From Pelecanus crispus (lineage: Eukaryota > Chordata > Aves > Pelecaniformes > Pelecanidae): a DNA stretch of 64,000 bases. Every line of letters starts with the position of its first letter. Position 1 is the first letter of the stretch. A model generated the notes under the pieces. It worked only from the letters and a program-made list of their open reading frames with translations. It was not told the origin of the DNA and searched no databases. The DNA is taken from positions 1,369,001 to 1,433,000 of the forward strand of contig NC_134656.1 of assembly GCF_030463565.1 (NCBI RefSeq), read 5' to 3'. This document shows, in pieces, positions 1-11,372 of this stretch. The position numbers and the translations under genes are program-made.

Positions 1-66
1 CCGAGCTGCGGTCCGCCCCCCGGCCAGCCCCCCCAGTTTATATACCGAGCGTGACGTCACCCGGTA
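1..66 (-). promoter_or_regulatory. CRE + TATA core promoter pointing out of the left edge
   Basis: Read on the minus strand, a consensus cAMP-response element TGACGTCA (52-59) is followed 7 bp later by a consensus TATA box TATATAAA (37-44). A transcription start would be expected around positions 10-15, so the gene would lie to the left of the window. The plus orientation is unlikely because the TATA would then precede the CRE. In human the left-hand neighbours of FAM110A are SLC52A3 and SCRT2, both on the opposite strand to FAM110A; which of them (if either) this promoter serves cannot be seen here. Confidence 0.55.
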
Positions 67-3000
67 TGGAATATCCCCTTGGCTGGCTTGGATCAGCTGG
101 CCTGGCTGTGCCCCCTCCCAGCTTCTCCCTGGCAGGGCCTGAGGAGCTGAGAAGTCCTTGAGTAGCATAAACACTACTTAGCAACAACTCAAACATCAGC
201 GTGTTATCAGCGTTATTCTCATGCCAAATCCAGAACGCGGCACTGTACCAGCTACTAGGAAAAAAAAAAATATTAACTCTATCCCAGCCAAAAGCGGTAC
301 AGGTGCTCGGGGAGACCTGGGAGTGGGGAGCAGGACCAAGATGCTGGGAGAAAGCAGGCTGGGGGGGCTCGGGCTGGTCCCGGAGCAGCTGAGGTCCCCG
401 TGCGCCCACAGGGATGGGGACAGAGGGGACAGAGAGGGGACGGGGAGGGGATGGCAGTCGCCTGTGTTTAATTTGGCAGCACAAAGGAGCAGCACAGCGG
501 CGCAGCGGGCAGTGAGACCCTTCCCAAGGGCGAATGGCTGCGGTGCAGGGGCAGGGGAGCCCGAGGGGGTGCTGCTTGCGGGACCCCCACGCCGCCGCTT
601 CACGCTCCTCACCCAAATCCGCCCGACACGTGCTGCCTGCCCTGCCTGCGCCTCCTCCGCCCCCTCCCCGTGCCGCAGCTGAGCCCCCGGCCCCCCGGCC
701 CCTCGCCCCTCCGCACCCCCGGCAGATGCGAGCGAAGGCCCCGGAGCCAGATGGCAACATTTGGTAGCCGAGCGGTCCCCGGCCACGGGAATTTGCCGGG
801 CTCCGGTGCCCGGCCGGCCGCAAAGCCCCCTCCCCGCCTGGCCAGGGCTGGGGACCCATCCCCAGCCGCAGCCAGCGCAGGGTGGGCTGCGCAGCGGGGG
901 TCCCTGAGGTGGGCACGCTGCCCGTGCTGCAGGGGTGCCCGGATGGTGGGAGGGCACGGGGTGGGCTCGGCAGCCCCTGGAGAGCGGGGGTCCGTCCTCC
1001 AGCTGAGCCCTGGCAAGAGCCATCCCCTAATATCTGCTTCCAGCTGGGAGCAGTGGGGATGCTCTTCCTGGGCAGGGGAAGGCTGCTGCTCCATTGCTGG
1101 GGGACAAGGGGGACCCCCTCACCCCAGGGACCACCGGCCGCCCCAGGCGAGTGCGTCTGACCCCTCAGACTCGTATGCGGGGACCCGCTGGCAGGTCACA
1201 GCCGCTGGCCCCTGGCAGCCCCCCGCCCCAGCCCCATTTACATCCCATTTCCATGTGAAAGGAGCAGGTCAAGTTGAAAGTTGAAAGGCTGGAGTGTGTG
1301 GGGGGGTGGCCGGGAAGGGGCCGCTGCCGGAGGTGAGACCCCGACAAAAGGGCTGGATCCCCAGGGCCCGGCGCTCGCCTGGCCACGGGCTGCGGCCCCA
1401 GCCCCGCCGGGCAGCCACCATCTGCGGGGTCCGTGCCGCCATGTGCCGCCGCCACCGCGCAGACAAAGGCCTCGCACCCGGCACGTCCCCATCTGTCACC
1501 TCCCGGGCTCCTGGCCCTGAGCTGCTGCCTGCGGGGACGTGCAGGGAGAGCCGGGTGCGGGCAGCATCCTTCCCTCAGCCCGCGGGCAGCGGGGGGCAAG
1601 GTGATGCTGGGCGCAGCGAGAGCTTCCCCATCCAGTCCCCAAATCCCTTGGGAAGCTGCCCCCACCCCGCAGAGCTGCTCTGCGGACCCCACAGCTGGGG
1701 AAACTGAGGCAGGAGCAGGCGGTGGCTCGCCCCGGGTCAGGGCACGTGGCGCAGGGGCGATTCCCCTTGTGCAAGGCTGGGTGCAGCCTCGGCGCGGCAA
1801 GGGGCTCTAATTAAACACCAGGAATCAGCGCCTGCCCAGATGAGGGGTCTGGGGGGGCTCTGCCTGGGGCTGCCCGAGCCGCGCCGAACCCCGGCTTGCT
1901 GCTCCGCGGGCGCTGCCGGGCACCCGCAGCCACCTCCACCCAGCACATCCAGGGAGGATTTGGCCTCTGAGCATGTTTTTTGCTCGTCGGCAGCTGTATT
2001 TAGCTCCCGGGAGGTCCTCGAAGTGGCATGAGCGGGGGGCCCAGCCCCGAGCCTCTGCGGGAGGTGAGAGCGGAGCCAGTGCCAGCACCCGCCTGTCCCT
2101 CTGTTTCCAAACACCACTCCTCCACCCCTGCGCCGTCCCCGTGTCCCCAGGGCAGCGGCAGAGGTGCTGAGCCGGGTGCTGGATAAGCGCTCCCGCGGCG
2201 GGCTGCCCTCCTGAAACGCGTCCCGGGATGCACCCGGGGAGGGCGAGGCTCCGGGGCGCTGCCTGGCTCCAACGCCCCGCTCCAAAAGCACTCGGTCGCC
2301 CGGACGTGCCCGGGCAGCTGCCTGCAGTCTGCTGCCTGCACCCCACGCAGGCTCGGCAGCCGCCGGGGTACGCAGCCGGGCCAGGCAGGCGCCTGCAGGC
2401 TCTGCCCTCACCCGCCGCGCCGGGCAGCGTTTTTCCAGCCGAGCTCGTTGTGCGGATCCACCTTTGCCGTTGCCCAAGCGCGGGGCAGCCCTCCGGCAGT
2501 TTTCCGTGTGCTTCGCTCGGCTCTCCTCCCTCCGCCGGCTCCTTGACTCGCTACCAAGAGCGGTTTGAAAAACGCACGGCTGCAATCGAGCTCCACGCTG
2601 CACGGGCCAAACGCTCATCCCCTCCACGCAGAGCCGGCCCTTGCCGCGGGAGATGCCCGTTCTGTGGGGCAGGCCTGGAGCCGCCCGGGCACTGGGTTAA
2701 GGCCAGCAAGCCCACACAGCTGCGGGTTCGGTGACCCTGCTCCGGTCCGTCACCTCTCTTCGTGCTATCCGGGTTATTTGGCTGTGCTCTGGAGTTTATT
2801 GCAGAGGGCTGCTGCCGGGTGCATGGAGAAACGAGGCGAGTTTTCCAAATCGGAGCAGGCCCCGTTCGCCGGCTGTGCCGGCGGCATGCAGGGAGCCAGG
2901 TGGCAGCTCCCTGTCCATGGGAGCGCTGGGAATTTTCCCGTCTCCCTGAAGACCCGCCAGGGCATCAGGTGCCTCTGCCCGCAGCGGGCAGGGGACATCA

Positions 3001-5459
3001 GAGGCATTTTGGCTTTGGCAGCGTGAGCACCTCAGGCCGTGCATCCACACTGCCCGGCTGGCACCGTGGACTGAACCGGCACCCGCGCCGGGACGTCACC
3101 GGCTACCGTCACGCTGCGTGACGCAGCCTGGCATGGAGGAATGCCCTGTGGTTTTAATTCCATGTGAGCGCTGAGCTGCCTCGGAAGGCGTCCTCACCCG
3201 GCGCTGACTCAGCGGGAGCAGCCGCGGTGCGGAGCTGCTCCAGCGCCCTGCCAGCCGCCGTCCCACGGGGAGAAAGGGAGGACGTGGCTGGGAAGGAGGA
3301 GGCGCGGGGACACCAGGACACCCCCGGGACAAGCAGCGTGGCAGCTGAGCTGTGCCGAGGAGGCTCCCACGCCGTAAGGCTGATCCAGGTAGGCAGCAGA
3401 GGTGGTGCTGGTCCCGTGCCGGTCCTGTGCCAGCAGCGTGGGGCTGGGTCACCTGGTGAGGGGGAGGCAGAACCGCGCACCACCCGGCACAGCTCTCTGG
3501 AGCAGCTGCCTCCAGGCAGGAGGTGATCCGGTGCGCCAAGTCAGCCCGGCTGGGCTGCCCACACCAGGAGGGAGAGGAGCTGGGGCCATGGCTGGGCATT
3601 GCCCGGCGTGAGCGGGGCTGTCAGCCCTGGCACTCGGATCCCCACGCTCCGGCCGGGCTTGGGGCACGGGATAATGTCGCTGTGCTTTTGGGGCTGTTGG
3701 GAGGGTGGCTCAGCTCGGCTCGGCTGGGCTTGGTGCAGCCCAGCTCAACGCAGCCATGCCAGGACGGGCGTCTCAGCACCGCAGGAATGCGGAGCAGCAG
3801 GTTGTGCCCGGCCGGCCATCCCTGATGGCCAGGCAGGGGTGGGGAACCCGCGTTGGCCACATGTGACTGTGCTGGGGGACCCTGTGTCCTTGTCCCCGCG
3901 CCCCAACAGCCATCCCCTCCATGGCATGGCCCCGGGGCTGAGCCTCTGGCACCAAGCTGAGCTCCACTGCCTGACGTGGGGACGTGTCCCTGCTTCGCCT
4001 TGCCCAGGGGGGCAAGTTTGCACTCTTGTGCCGAGCCAGGGAGCCCTCCCTGCGCCGGGCACAGGGTACGGGCAGTGCTGGACCCGAGGGGTGCTGCTGC
4101 GTGGGCACCCAGTGCTCCCCAGCACCCCGGGTCTCTGGCACCAGCTGGGCTGCCTCTGCCCGTGCCTTTGTGCAGCACCGAGCACAGCCCGGCCCTGCTT
4201 CCCGGGGGGGCTGTAAGCATGGCTTAGTGGGGGTTCCTGCCAGCCCTGCCTGTCCCTGTCCTTGCCCGGCGAGGACGTCGGTGCCCTGCACTGCTGGCTT
4301 GGTCCCCAGGTTGCCCCCACACTGGGCTCCCCACAGAGGGGTGCCAAAAGCCACCTCCGGGGAAGTGGCAGGGGCATCTGTGCTGGTGCTGGGACCGTCC
4401 CCAGCTGTCCCCATGCCTGGCCGGCCCCCTGCAGACACTTTCCAGGTCAGAAAGCAGCGTGGCCCCTGGGCAGGGGACGGGGACCGGGACAGCCAGCCGC
4501 CCCCAGGCCGATCGCCCATTGTAGCACATCAGGCGGATGCACCGTGTGCCAGGGCGGCTGCTGTGTGGGGACCCCTTGGGGTACGGACCCCGTTGGGCTA
4601 CAGACCCTGGGGGGCCGGGGCCGACACGCTGGCACGCGTGGGCTTGCAGACGGTGCAGCCGTGGCTCAGCGTGGCCATGGCGTGGTGCTGTGGGTGCCAG
4701 GGCTGGCTCCTGCCACCTGCGGCTGACGCTGGGACAGGCCCTGGGTTGCACCCAGGAAGTTGTGCACGCAAGCGAGCGGCTGACGGTGACAGGAGCCTGC
4801 TCGGGCCGCCGCAGGAGGGAGCAGGGCCATGGCGCGCTGGCCTCTGCCGTGCCCACCGCTGCTCCCGGTGAGTGCCGGGGCTTACTGTTACCTCCCCGGG
4901 TCTCGCCTGTGCCCCAAGCCGGGGACCCCCAGGGGGGTTCTCAGAGCAGCTCGGGAAGGGCAATGGGGAGGGACGGGGAGGCGGGGGCAGGTCTGACCCC
5001 TCACATCTCCCCGTGCTCCCCACCGCTGCCGGAGCCCCTATGTGCTTTGGGGTCCCTCCGGCTGTGCCCACCTGCAGGCAGGGGTATCAGGGGCAGCCAG
5101 GCAGGGGGCTGCAGAGGGGTGCAGGGCTGGTTTGGGCCCCCCCCCCCCCCCCCCCGCCCTGGCTGTGGGCAGGCGAGTGCCTCTGCGAGACTGTTGGGGC
5201 GGGCGGCTCTGCTTGTTGGGGTTGGCGGGGGCCCAAGGACATGGGGTGCACAGGGCCCCAGTGCCGCTCCTGGTGCGCCTTGGCTGGGGAAGCGCAGGTG
5301 GAAACCCCCGCCAGTGCTTTCCAAGGGGGTCCAGGGTGGGAGCGGGGAGGCTGGGAGCAGCCCCAGAGCCCATGAGGGTGCTGAGAGCTGAGGGAGCGGA
5401 GCCCCGCATCCCCCAGCCTGGCGGGGTGGCGGGTGAGTGGGGTGGGCATGAGGGATGAA
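67..5459. other. Gene-free left flank
   Basis: No coding exon was recognised. Many open frames exist on both strands but all are proline/glycine/arginine/alanine-rich and reflect high GC. About 130-300 is less GC-rich than its surroundings, lies just upstream of the left-edge promoter, and could be part of its regulatory region. A run of 19 C residues is at 5137-5155. Short AT-rich spots occur near 1806-1830 and 1970-2000. Nothing else could be supported. Confidence 0.5.
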
Positions 5460-6525
5460 CCCCTGGGTGAAGGCGATGCACCCCTTGGTGTGGGCAATGC
5501 ACCCCTGAGCACAGGCAATGCACCCCTGGGTGCGGGCAATGCATCCTGGGCGCAGGCAATGCACCCCTTGATGCATGCAATGCACCCCTGAGCACAGGCA
5601 ATGCACCCCTGGATGTGGGCGATGCACTCTGGGTGCAGGCAATGCGCCCCTGAGCACAGGCAATGCACCCCTGAGCACAGGCAATGCACCCCTGGGCGCA
5701 GGCAATGCACCCCTGGGCACGGGCAATGCACCCCTTGATGCATGCAATGCACCTGTGAGCACAAGCAATGCACCTGTGAGCACAGGCAACGCACCCCTTG
5801 ATGTGGGTGATGCACCCTGGGTGCGGGCAATGCACCCCTGAGCACAGGCAATGCACCCCTGGGCACAGGCAATGCACCCCTGGGCGCAGGCAATGCACCC
5901 CTGGGCACGGGCAATGCACCCCTTGATGCATGCAATGCACCTGTGAGCACAAGCAATGCACCTGTGAGCACAGGCAACGCACCCCTTGATGTGGGTGATG
6001 CACCCTGGGTGCGGGCAATGCAACCCTGAGCACAGGCAATGCACCCCTGGGCGCAGGCAATGCACCCCTGGGCACGGGCAATGCACCCCTTGATGCATGC
6101 AATGCACCTGTGAGCACAAGCAATGCACCTGTGAGCACAGGCAACGCACCCCTTGATGTGGGTGATGCACCCTGGGTGCGGGCAATGCAACCCTGAGCAC
6201 AGGCAATGCACCCCTGGGCGCAGGCAATGCACCCCTGGGCACGGGCAATGCACCCCTTGATGCATGCAATGCACCTGTGAGCACAAGCAATGCACCTGTG
6301 AGCACAGGCAACGCACCCCTTGATGTGGGTGATGCACCCTGGGTGCGGGCAATGCACCCCTGAGCACAGGCAATGCACCCCTGGGCACAGGCAATGCACC
6401 CCTGGGCACAGGCAACGCACCCCTTGATGCATGCAATGCACCCCTGGCCACAGGCAATGCACCCCTGGGCGCAGGCAACGCACCCCTTGATGCATGCAAT
6501 GCACCCCTGGCCACAGGCAATGCAC
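5460..6525. repeat. 21-bp minisatellite with 8-9-mer higher-order repeat
   Basis: About 50 tandem copies of a 21-bp unit (core GCAATGCACCCCTG) are present. Variant units recur in a fixed order: the variant containing GATGTGGGTGATGCACC starts at 5800, 5988, 6155 and 6322, giving spacings of 188, 167 and 167 bp, i.e. nine or eight basic units. The array therefore expanded both by single units and by blocks. Because 21 is divisible by 3 and the unit lacks stop codons in several frames, it creates long spurious ORFs, notably Cys-rich ones on the minus strand. It ends about 100 bp before the first inverted CCAAT box of FAM110A. Confidence 0.95.
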
Positions 6526-6614
6526 CGGCGAGGGGTGCTGGGCCAAAACGCACCTCTCCACCCCAGCTGTGCTCCCCGGGGTGCCCCTCGAAGGGGCCGG
6601 GGTGCCCTCCCCGC

Positions 6615-6740
6615 CAGCCCCATTGGCCCTGGTGCGGTTTGAAGCAGGCTTTCTCCGCGGATTGGCCGAGGGAGGTTTCGGGGAGGCCTCGGTGGCGGGC
6701 GGAGGCGTGGTCCCTGCCTTCAAATAGGAAGCCCGGCGCG
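6615..6740 (+). promoter_or_regulatory. Likely FAM110A proximal promoter
   Basis: Two inverted CCAAT boxes (ATTGG at 6622-6626 and 6661-6665) lie 39 bp apart in CpG-rich sequence, with a weak TATA-like TCAAATAG at about 6719. A good splice acceptor (CTCTTTGCAG ending at 6882) precedes the coding exon, so an untranslated first exon probably starts in or just after this interval. Its donor was not identified with confidence. Confidence 0.45.
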
Positions 6741-6951
6741 GCCGGTGCAGACAGTGCGGCACCGCACAGCCCCGTGCAGCCTTTGTCTGCCGGCGGGGCC
6801 GGGGGGCGCGGGCAGGGGCCGGGCAGGCAGGCAGCGCCCGCCAGCCACCGCCACCGCCCCTCACGCCGGCCCCTCTTTGCAGCCGACAACACGCGAGCCC
6901 CTCGCTGCCTGTGGCGGCCGCCCACCCCACGCCCCGGTGCCGGCAGGGAGG

Positions 6952-7971
6952 ATGCCCGTCGAGGCGCTGCAAGCTGGCGACGCCATGAAGGGGGTGATGG
7001 TGACGGCGCCCTTCACCTCGGCCATGCCCATCCGCATCCTCCGCAAGGGCCCCGCGTATTTCCGCCGGCGCGCCGAGCCGGGCGCCGGGAAGCCCAGCGC
7101 AGTGGAGAGGCTGGAGGCCGACAAGGCCAAGTACGTGAAGAGCCAGCGGGTCGCCAGCACCAAGCAGGAGCCGGTGAAGCCACCGCTGCTCAAGCAGCCC
7201 CTCTTCACCCCGGGGGTGCGCTGGGCCGCGCTCACCCCCAACCGCAGGGCACCCCCGGGGCCGCGCCGCGCCGAGGCCGGCGGTCCGAAGACCTCCCTTG
7301 ACCTGGAGATCCTCAACAACCTCATCAACCTCTGCGACAGCCCCTTCCCCAAGGCGGAGAGCTCCCCGCTGGGCCGGGAGCGCAAATGGAGGGCGGAGGC
7401 ACCGGCGGCGCTGGGCGGTGGGGCGGAGGGGGCCGGCAAGCCGCCGGAGAGCCCTGCCGCCACCAAGCCCCCCGGCAGCGTGGCTGTGCGGAGGGTGGAC
7501 GTCCATCCCTGCGGGGCTCCGCGGGGCCAGGTGATGCCAGTGCCCGCGTCGCCCGTCCCCGGCGGGCTGCCTGCGGCGCCGGCACAGAGCTCGCCCACCC
7601 GCCCCGAGAGCGCCCGCCGGCAGCCCCTGCTGCACCGCTCCAAGTCGGACCTGAGCGACCGGCTCTCGCGGGCCACCGCCGACCTGGAGCGCTTCTTCAA
7701 CTACTGCGGCCTCGACCCCGAGGAGGTGCAGGACATGGGTGCCGAGCGCTTCGCCCGCGCCAGCTCCGACATCGTGTCCCTCAAGTTTCACAGCGTGAGC
7801 ACGGCCAGCTCGGAGGCCGGCCGCTCGCCGCCCAGCGCCGCCACGCCGGAGGGGCGGCCGGCCGAACGCGTCCCCTACGGCATCTCCGTCATCGAGCGCA
7901 ACGCCCGCGTCATCAAGTGGCTGTACGGGCTGCGCCAGGCCAGGGAGCCCCAGCAGGTCTCCGACGTGTAG
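6952..7971 (+). CDS. FAM110A: FAM110A, complete single coding exon
   Basis: The product is 339 aa; human FAM110A is about 295 aa. It belongs to the FAM110 family of centrosome- and spindle-associated proteins, and the human member binds CSPP1. Three family blocks are visible: the N-terminal [18 protein letters not shown] around residues 48-64; a central block from about 231 to 283 with [19 protein letters not shown] and CGLDPEE; and the C-terminal [19 protein letters not shown] around 305-323, followed by LYGLRQARE. The start MPVEAL was chosen because human FAM110A also begins MPV and the upstream frame is untranslated-looking. The acceptor ending at 6882 puts the ATG 70 nt into the exon. Compared with human, extra residues lie in the low-complexity Pro/Ala/Gly segments. 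No TM segment or signal peptide is seen. Identity is firm. Confidence 0.95.
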   Translation: MPVEALQAGDAMKGVMVTAPFTSAMPIRILRKGPAYFRRRAEPGAGKPSAVERLEADKAKYVKSQRVASTKQEPVKPPLLKQPLFTPGVRWAALTPNRRAPPGPRRAEAGGPKTSLDLEILNNLINLCDSPFPKAESSPLGRERKWRAEAPAALGGGAEGAGKPPESPAATKPPGSVAVRRVDVHPCGAPRGQVMPVPASPVPGGLPAAPAQSSPTRPESARRQPLLHRSKSDLSDRLSRATADLERFFNYCGLDPEEVQDMGAERFARASSDIVSLKFHSVSTASSEAGRSPPSAATPEGRPAERVPYGISVIERNARVIKWLYGLRQAREPQQVSDV

Positions 7972-8772
7972 CGGCGCCGCGGTGGCGGTGGACGCCGGGG
8001 CCGGGTTGCTGGCGATGCCGGGTGGGGAGGGAGCGCAGGCTGTGTCCCGGGAGGAGCCGGGACCCCTCGGCGGTGACAGGACCCTCAAGCTCAGTCCCCC
8101 GCCTTGCTTCCCTGCCCCCTGTGCCACGGCGGCGCTGGCAGAGCCCCGGGGTGCTGGCGGGGCACCCTTCCCGCTGGCTCTGGCTCTGGCGGACCCCTGC
8201 GCTGGCACTGGAGAGCCAGGTCCGTGGGGGGGCAGAGGACACGGGTGTGCGTGGCCGGACCCCAGCACCCTCTCCTCGCCCGCTCCCGTGGGAGCCTGCG
8301 TGCGGTCAGCCTGCCTGCGCTGCCAGAAGCTCCTGCCTGCCCTGCTGCTCACCAGCACCCATGGGTGGGGGGTAAGACGCTGGGCCCTCCCTGCAGGGAG
8401 CAGGGACACAGCCCTGGCGAAGGAGCTGCCCCCCCCTGCAGCCTCCACCCACAGGACCCCGCTGCCCGGGGTGGGGGGCCGTATCCTGGCAGCACCCCAC
8501 TTAATGCTGGACGTCTGGGAGAAGCGGGGTGCTTCGCGGGGGTGGCAAACCCGGCCCCCCCGCTTCGAGCAGCCCCGGGCTGCGTGTGTGTGTGTGCATG
8601 CGAGCGCTCGTGTCCCCTCCCGGGTGCCAGCGGGTGCACAGCTCCGGGCACGCCGGGCCCTCTTATTTATGAAGACGACGGTTATGGTGGTCTCTTCCTC
8701 ATTGCTACTGTTTTTTCCTGATGTTTGTTCTGTACAAAAATGAATAATTATAATAATAACGCAGCTGGTTTT

Positions 8773-8778
8773 ATTAAA
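8773..8778 (+). terminator. Candidate FAM110A poly(A) signal (ATTAAA)
   Basis: ATTAAA lies about 800 bp after the FAM110A stop in a locally AT-rich stretch (8660-8780). It is followed by a GT-rich element (GTGCGTTGCTGTTCC), the usual cleavage context. No AATAAA occurs between the stop and this point. Confidence 0.55.
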
Positions 8779-10284
8779 TCTCTGTGCTTTGGAGGCCGCG
8801 TGCGTTGCTGTTCCTCGAGGCGGTGCAGGTCGGGACGGGGCAGGGACCCTCGGGGTGCCCATGGCTCAGCAGGGGCTGCGGTGCCAAGCGGCTGGGTGCC
8901 GGCGGGAGCGATGGGTGCCGTGCCACGGCCTGCCAGCGCGGGGCCCGGCAGGCACAGCGGGGGCGGTGGTCGGGTCCGGCAGGTCCCGGCAAAGCCCTGG
9001 CCGGCGGGATTCCCCTCTGTGCCGCAGCCAGCACCGTGCCAACCATGCAGCCCTCCCCTGCCTCCTCGCCCCGCTCCGGCAAAGCACCGCTGAGCTGGGC
9101 TGAGTCCCGGCTCCTCCGGGACTGTGAGATGGGGGCAGCGATAGCGGAGACCTCCCAGGTGGGCTGGGGAAGCGCAAGGATGAAAGCTGGCGCAGGGAGA
9201 GCTTTGAAGATGAAAAACACCCGTGTGTTATCCCTAGGCAGCCTCATGCAGCACCGCGGCCCGCGGCACCGTGGGTGCTGCCTGCGCCAGTGAGGTCCCC
9301 CTGCTCCTTGCGAAACTGGTGCTGCTGGGGAAGGTGGTACAAAAGCCACCGGTGCCTGCACCCAGGGAAACCCACCCGGACACCGGCCCTGCCGCTGCCT
9401 CCCGCCAGCTCCAGCCGCGGTGGTGGGGCCGTGGCTGCAAACGGCTCCGCACGTGCGGGGAGCCAGCCTGCCCGGCGCGGGCGCTGCTTGGCAAATGCCA
9501 TGTGTGCGGTGGTGGTGACGGGTTGGGGACAAGGTCCGCCTGCCCGCCCCAGGGCTGCAGGTTTCATTTTTGAAGGGGCCAGAGATGCTGTCGCCCTGTC
9601 CCACCCCAGCCAATGCTTCTCCCCAGCACAGCTGGGGCTCAGCAGCAGCTGGCTGGGGCAACACCGGGGCTCCCCTCAACCGGGGCTTTCATTCGGCACT
9701 TGGGGTCCCCAAAAAAGCCCTCGTGGAGGTGAAGGATTTCCCACCCCAGCCTGGCTCCTGCACCATGCGTGGCCACCCAGAGCCACCGCCCAGGGTGCAT
9801 CCAGCTCGCACAGGGGGACAGGCAGGTCCGGCTGCCTAGGGCGCAGCGCAGCGGGCAGGATGCAGGGATGGAATCTGGCCCGTGAGTCAGGCTGAAAAAC
9901 TGGGCTGGGGAGGAAGCGCACACCCAGGGGATCCTTAATGACAGCACATGGGGTGCTGAGTGCCGCCCTGGGGAGCCGGAAACCAGGAGGTGATGGGGAC
10001 CCCAGGCACCCCCTCAGGGCTGGGCTTTGCCCTCGGGGAAAGCTCTGCGGGAACTGGATCCCCGCCGGCGGCTGGGACCAGCTGTGCTGCCGGATTCCTC
10101 AGCCCGGTGTGTCCAGGGCTTGGTCTAAATTTGCTGCTATTGCCAAGGAGGGGGGGGCCCCGCCGGGGCGGGGGGAGCAGCCGGCGTGCCCCTCCAGGCG
10201 CTGCCGGCCCACGGCTCGCTTCTGGCATCCCGTGACCTGCGTGGCTGCGACCTGCCGCGGCTGCGTGGCCATCCAAACCCCTGT

Positions 10285-10735
10285 GTGCTCGTGTGTGACG
10301 GTGTGCATGCGTGTCCAAGGGTGCATGCACGTTGGTGTGCATGCGTGCTTGTCTGCACCCGTGTTTGTGTGCACATGTGCTTGTGTGCATGCACGTCGGT
10401 GTGCATGCGTGCTTGCCTGCACCCGTGTTTGTGTGCACATGTGCTTGTGTGCATGCACGTCGGTGTGCATGCGTGCTTGCCTGCACCCGTGTTTGTGTGC
10501 ACATGTGCTTGTGTGCATGCACGTCGGTGTGCATGCGTGCTTGCCTGCACCCGTGTTTGTGTGCACATGTGTTTGTGTGCATGCACGTCGGTGTGCATGC
10601 GTGCTTGCCTGCACCCGTGTTTGTGTGCACATGTGCTTGTGTGCATGCACGTCGGTGTGCATGCATGCTTGTCTGTACCTATGTTTATGTGCACATGTGC
10701 TTGTGTGCACGCACGTACATGTGCGCACGCAGATG
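10285..10735. repeat. 64-bp alternating purine-pyrimidine minisatellite
   Basis: About seven tandem copies of a 64-bp unit; the anchor GCATGCACGTYGG starts at 10323, 10387, 10451, 10515, 10579 and 10643, with a decayed copy near 10707. The unit is made almost entirely of TG, CA, CG and GCATGC steps. Internal copies are nearly identical, which implies recent expansion. The open frames through it (Cys/Val/His-rich) are artefacts. Confidence 0.95.
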
Positions 10736-11269
10736 CACGGACAGGAGGAGCCGTGTTCCCGAGGCAGGAGCCTTCATCTGACCCTGCACCCATGGGACTG
10801 CACGGAACCCTGGCACAGCCGGGGCGAGGCGACACGTGCCCGCCCCCGCCAATGTCCCCCCGTTGTGTGTCCCTGCTGGGGACAGCCACGGGGCCCCAGC
10901 GCTCCCTCTCACTTTCCCTGGCAGCTGCTTCTCAGCGGCTCCGGTTTCGGTGGGGAACCGCAGCTGAGCCCGTCTGTTATTTCTAGGGAGGAGGGACGGC
11001 CGGGGAGGGTGTCCATCGCCCTTACTCCTACATGCCGGGGTCTCCCATGGGTGCCCCATGTGCAGGCAGGAGCTGCAGGCAGGCAGCTGGGAGAGAGCGA
11101 AAACCGGCAGCACCCCAGTCCGGGGAGCCAGGCCCAGCACCCTGGGGCGGGGGCCACCCCCCCAGCCTGGCACGCAGCCCCCGGCCCAGGTGCAGCCGTG
11201 CCGGGGATGGGTGCTGCCTGCAGTGCCGCTCGCTGGGAGCAGGGCGAGGCTCCCGGGTGGCCCCCGCCC

Positions 11270-11372
11270 CATATTTTCCATTTTTTAATTATTCCGCGCA
11301 GCCCCACGGATGAGCATCTTCTGGAAGTGCCAACTACGTCACGTGCTTTAATCAACCGTTAATTAGCGAATG
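11270..11372. other. AT-rich island, candidate conserved non-coding element
   Basis: A 100-bp AT-rich stretch in GC-rich surroundings contains TACGTCACGTGC (overlapping CRE-like and E-box motifs), TTTAATTATT and GTTAATTAGC homeodomain-type sites. It could be an enhancer or the distal end of the ANGPT4 3' UTR. No coding potential was seen. Confidence 0.3.

Noticed and set aside
4827-4868. Kozak-like ATG with a short Leu/Pro-rich start followed by a GTGAGT donor (possible signal-peptide exon)
   Set aside because: No partner exon with a recognisable domain was found downstream; in sequence this GC-rich such combinations arise by chance.
5038-8862. Minus-strand ORF of 1274 codons (and companions of 540 and 612 codons)
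   Set aside because: It crosses the 21-bp minisatellite, whose length is divisible by 3 and whose unit lacks stops, and then runs antisense through the GC-rich FAM110A exon. No domain, no splice logic, Cys/Ile/Ala repeat text only.
9935-11362. Long ORFs on both strands (up to 474 codons) around 10.3-10.7 kb
   Set aside because: The 64-bp repeat lacks stops in most frames; the products are Cys/Val/His repeats with unrelated flanks.
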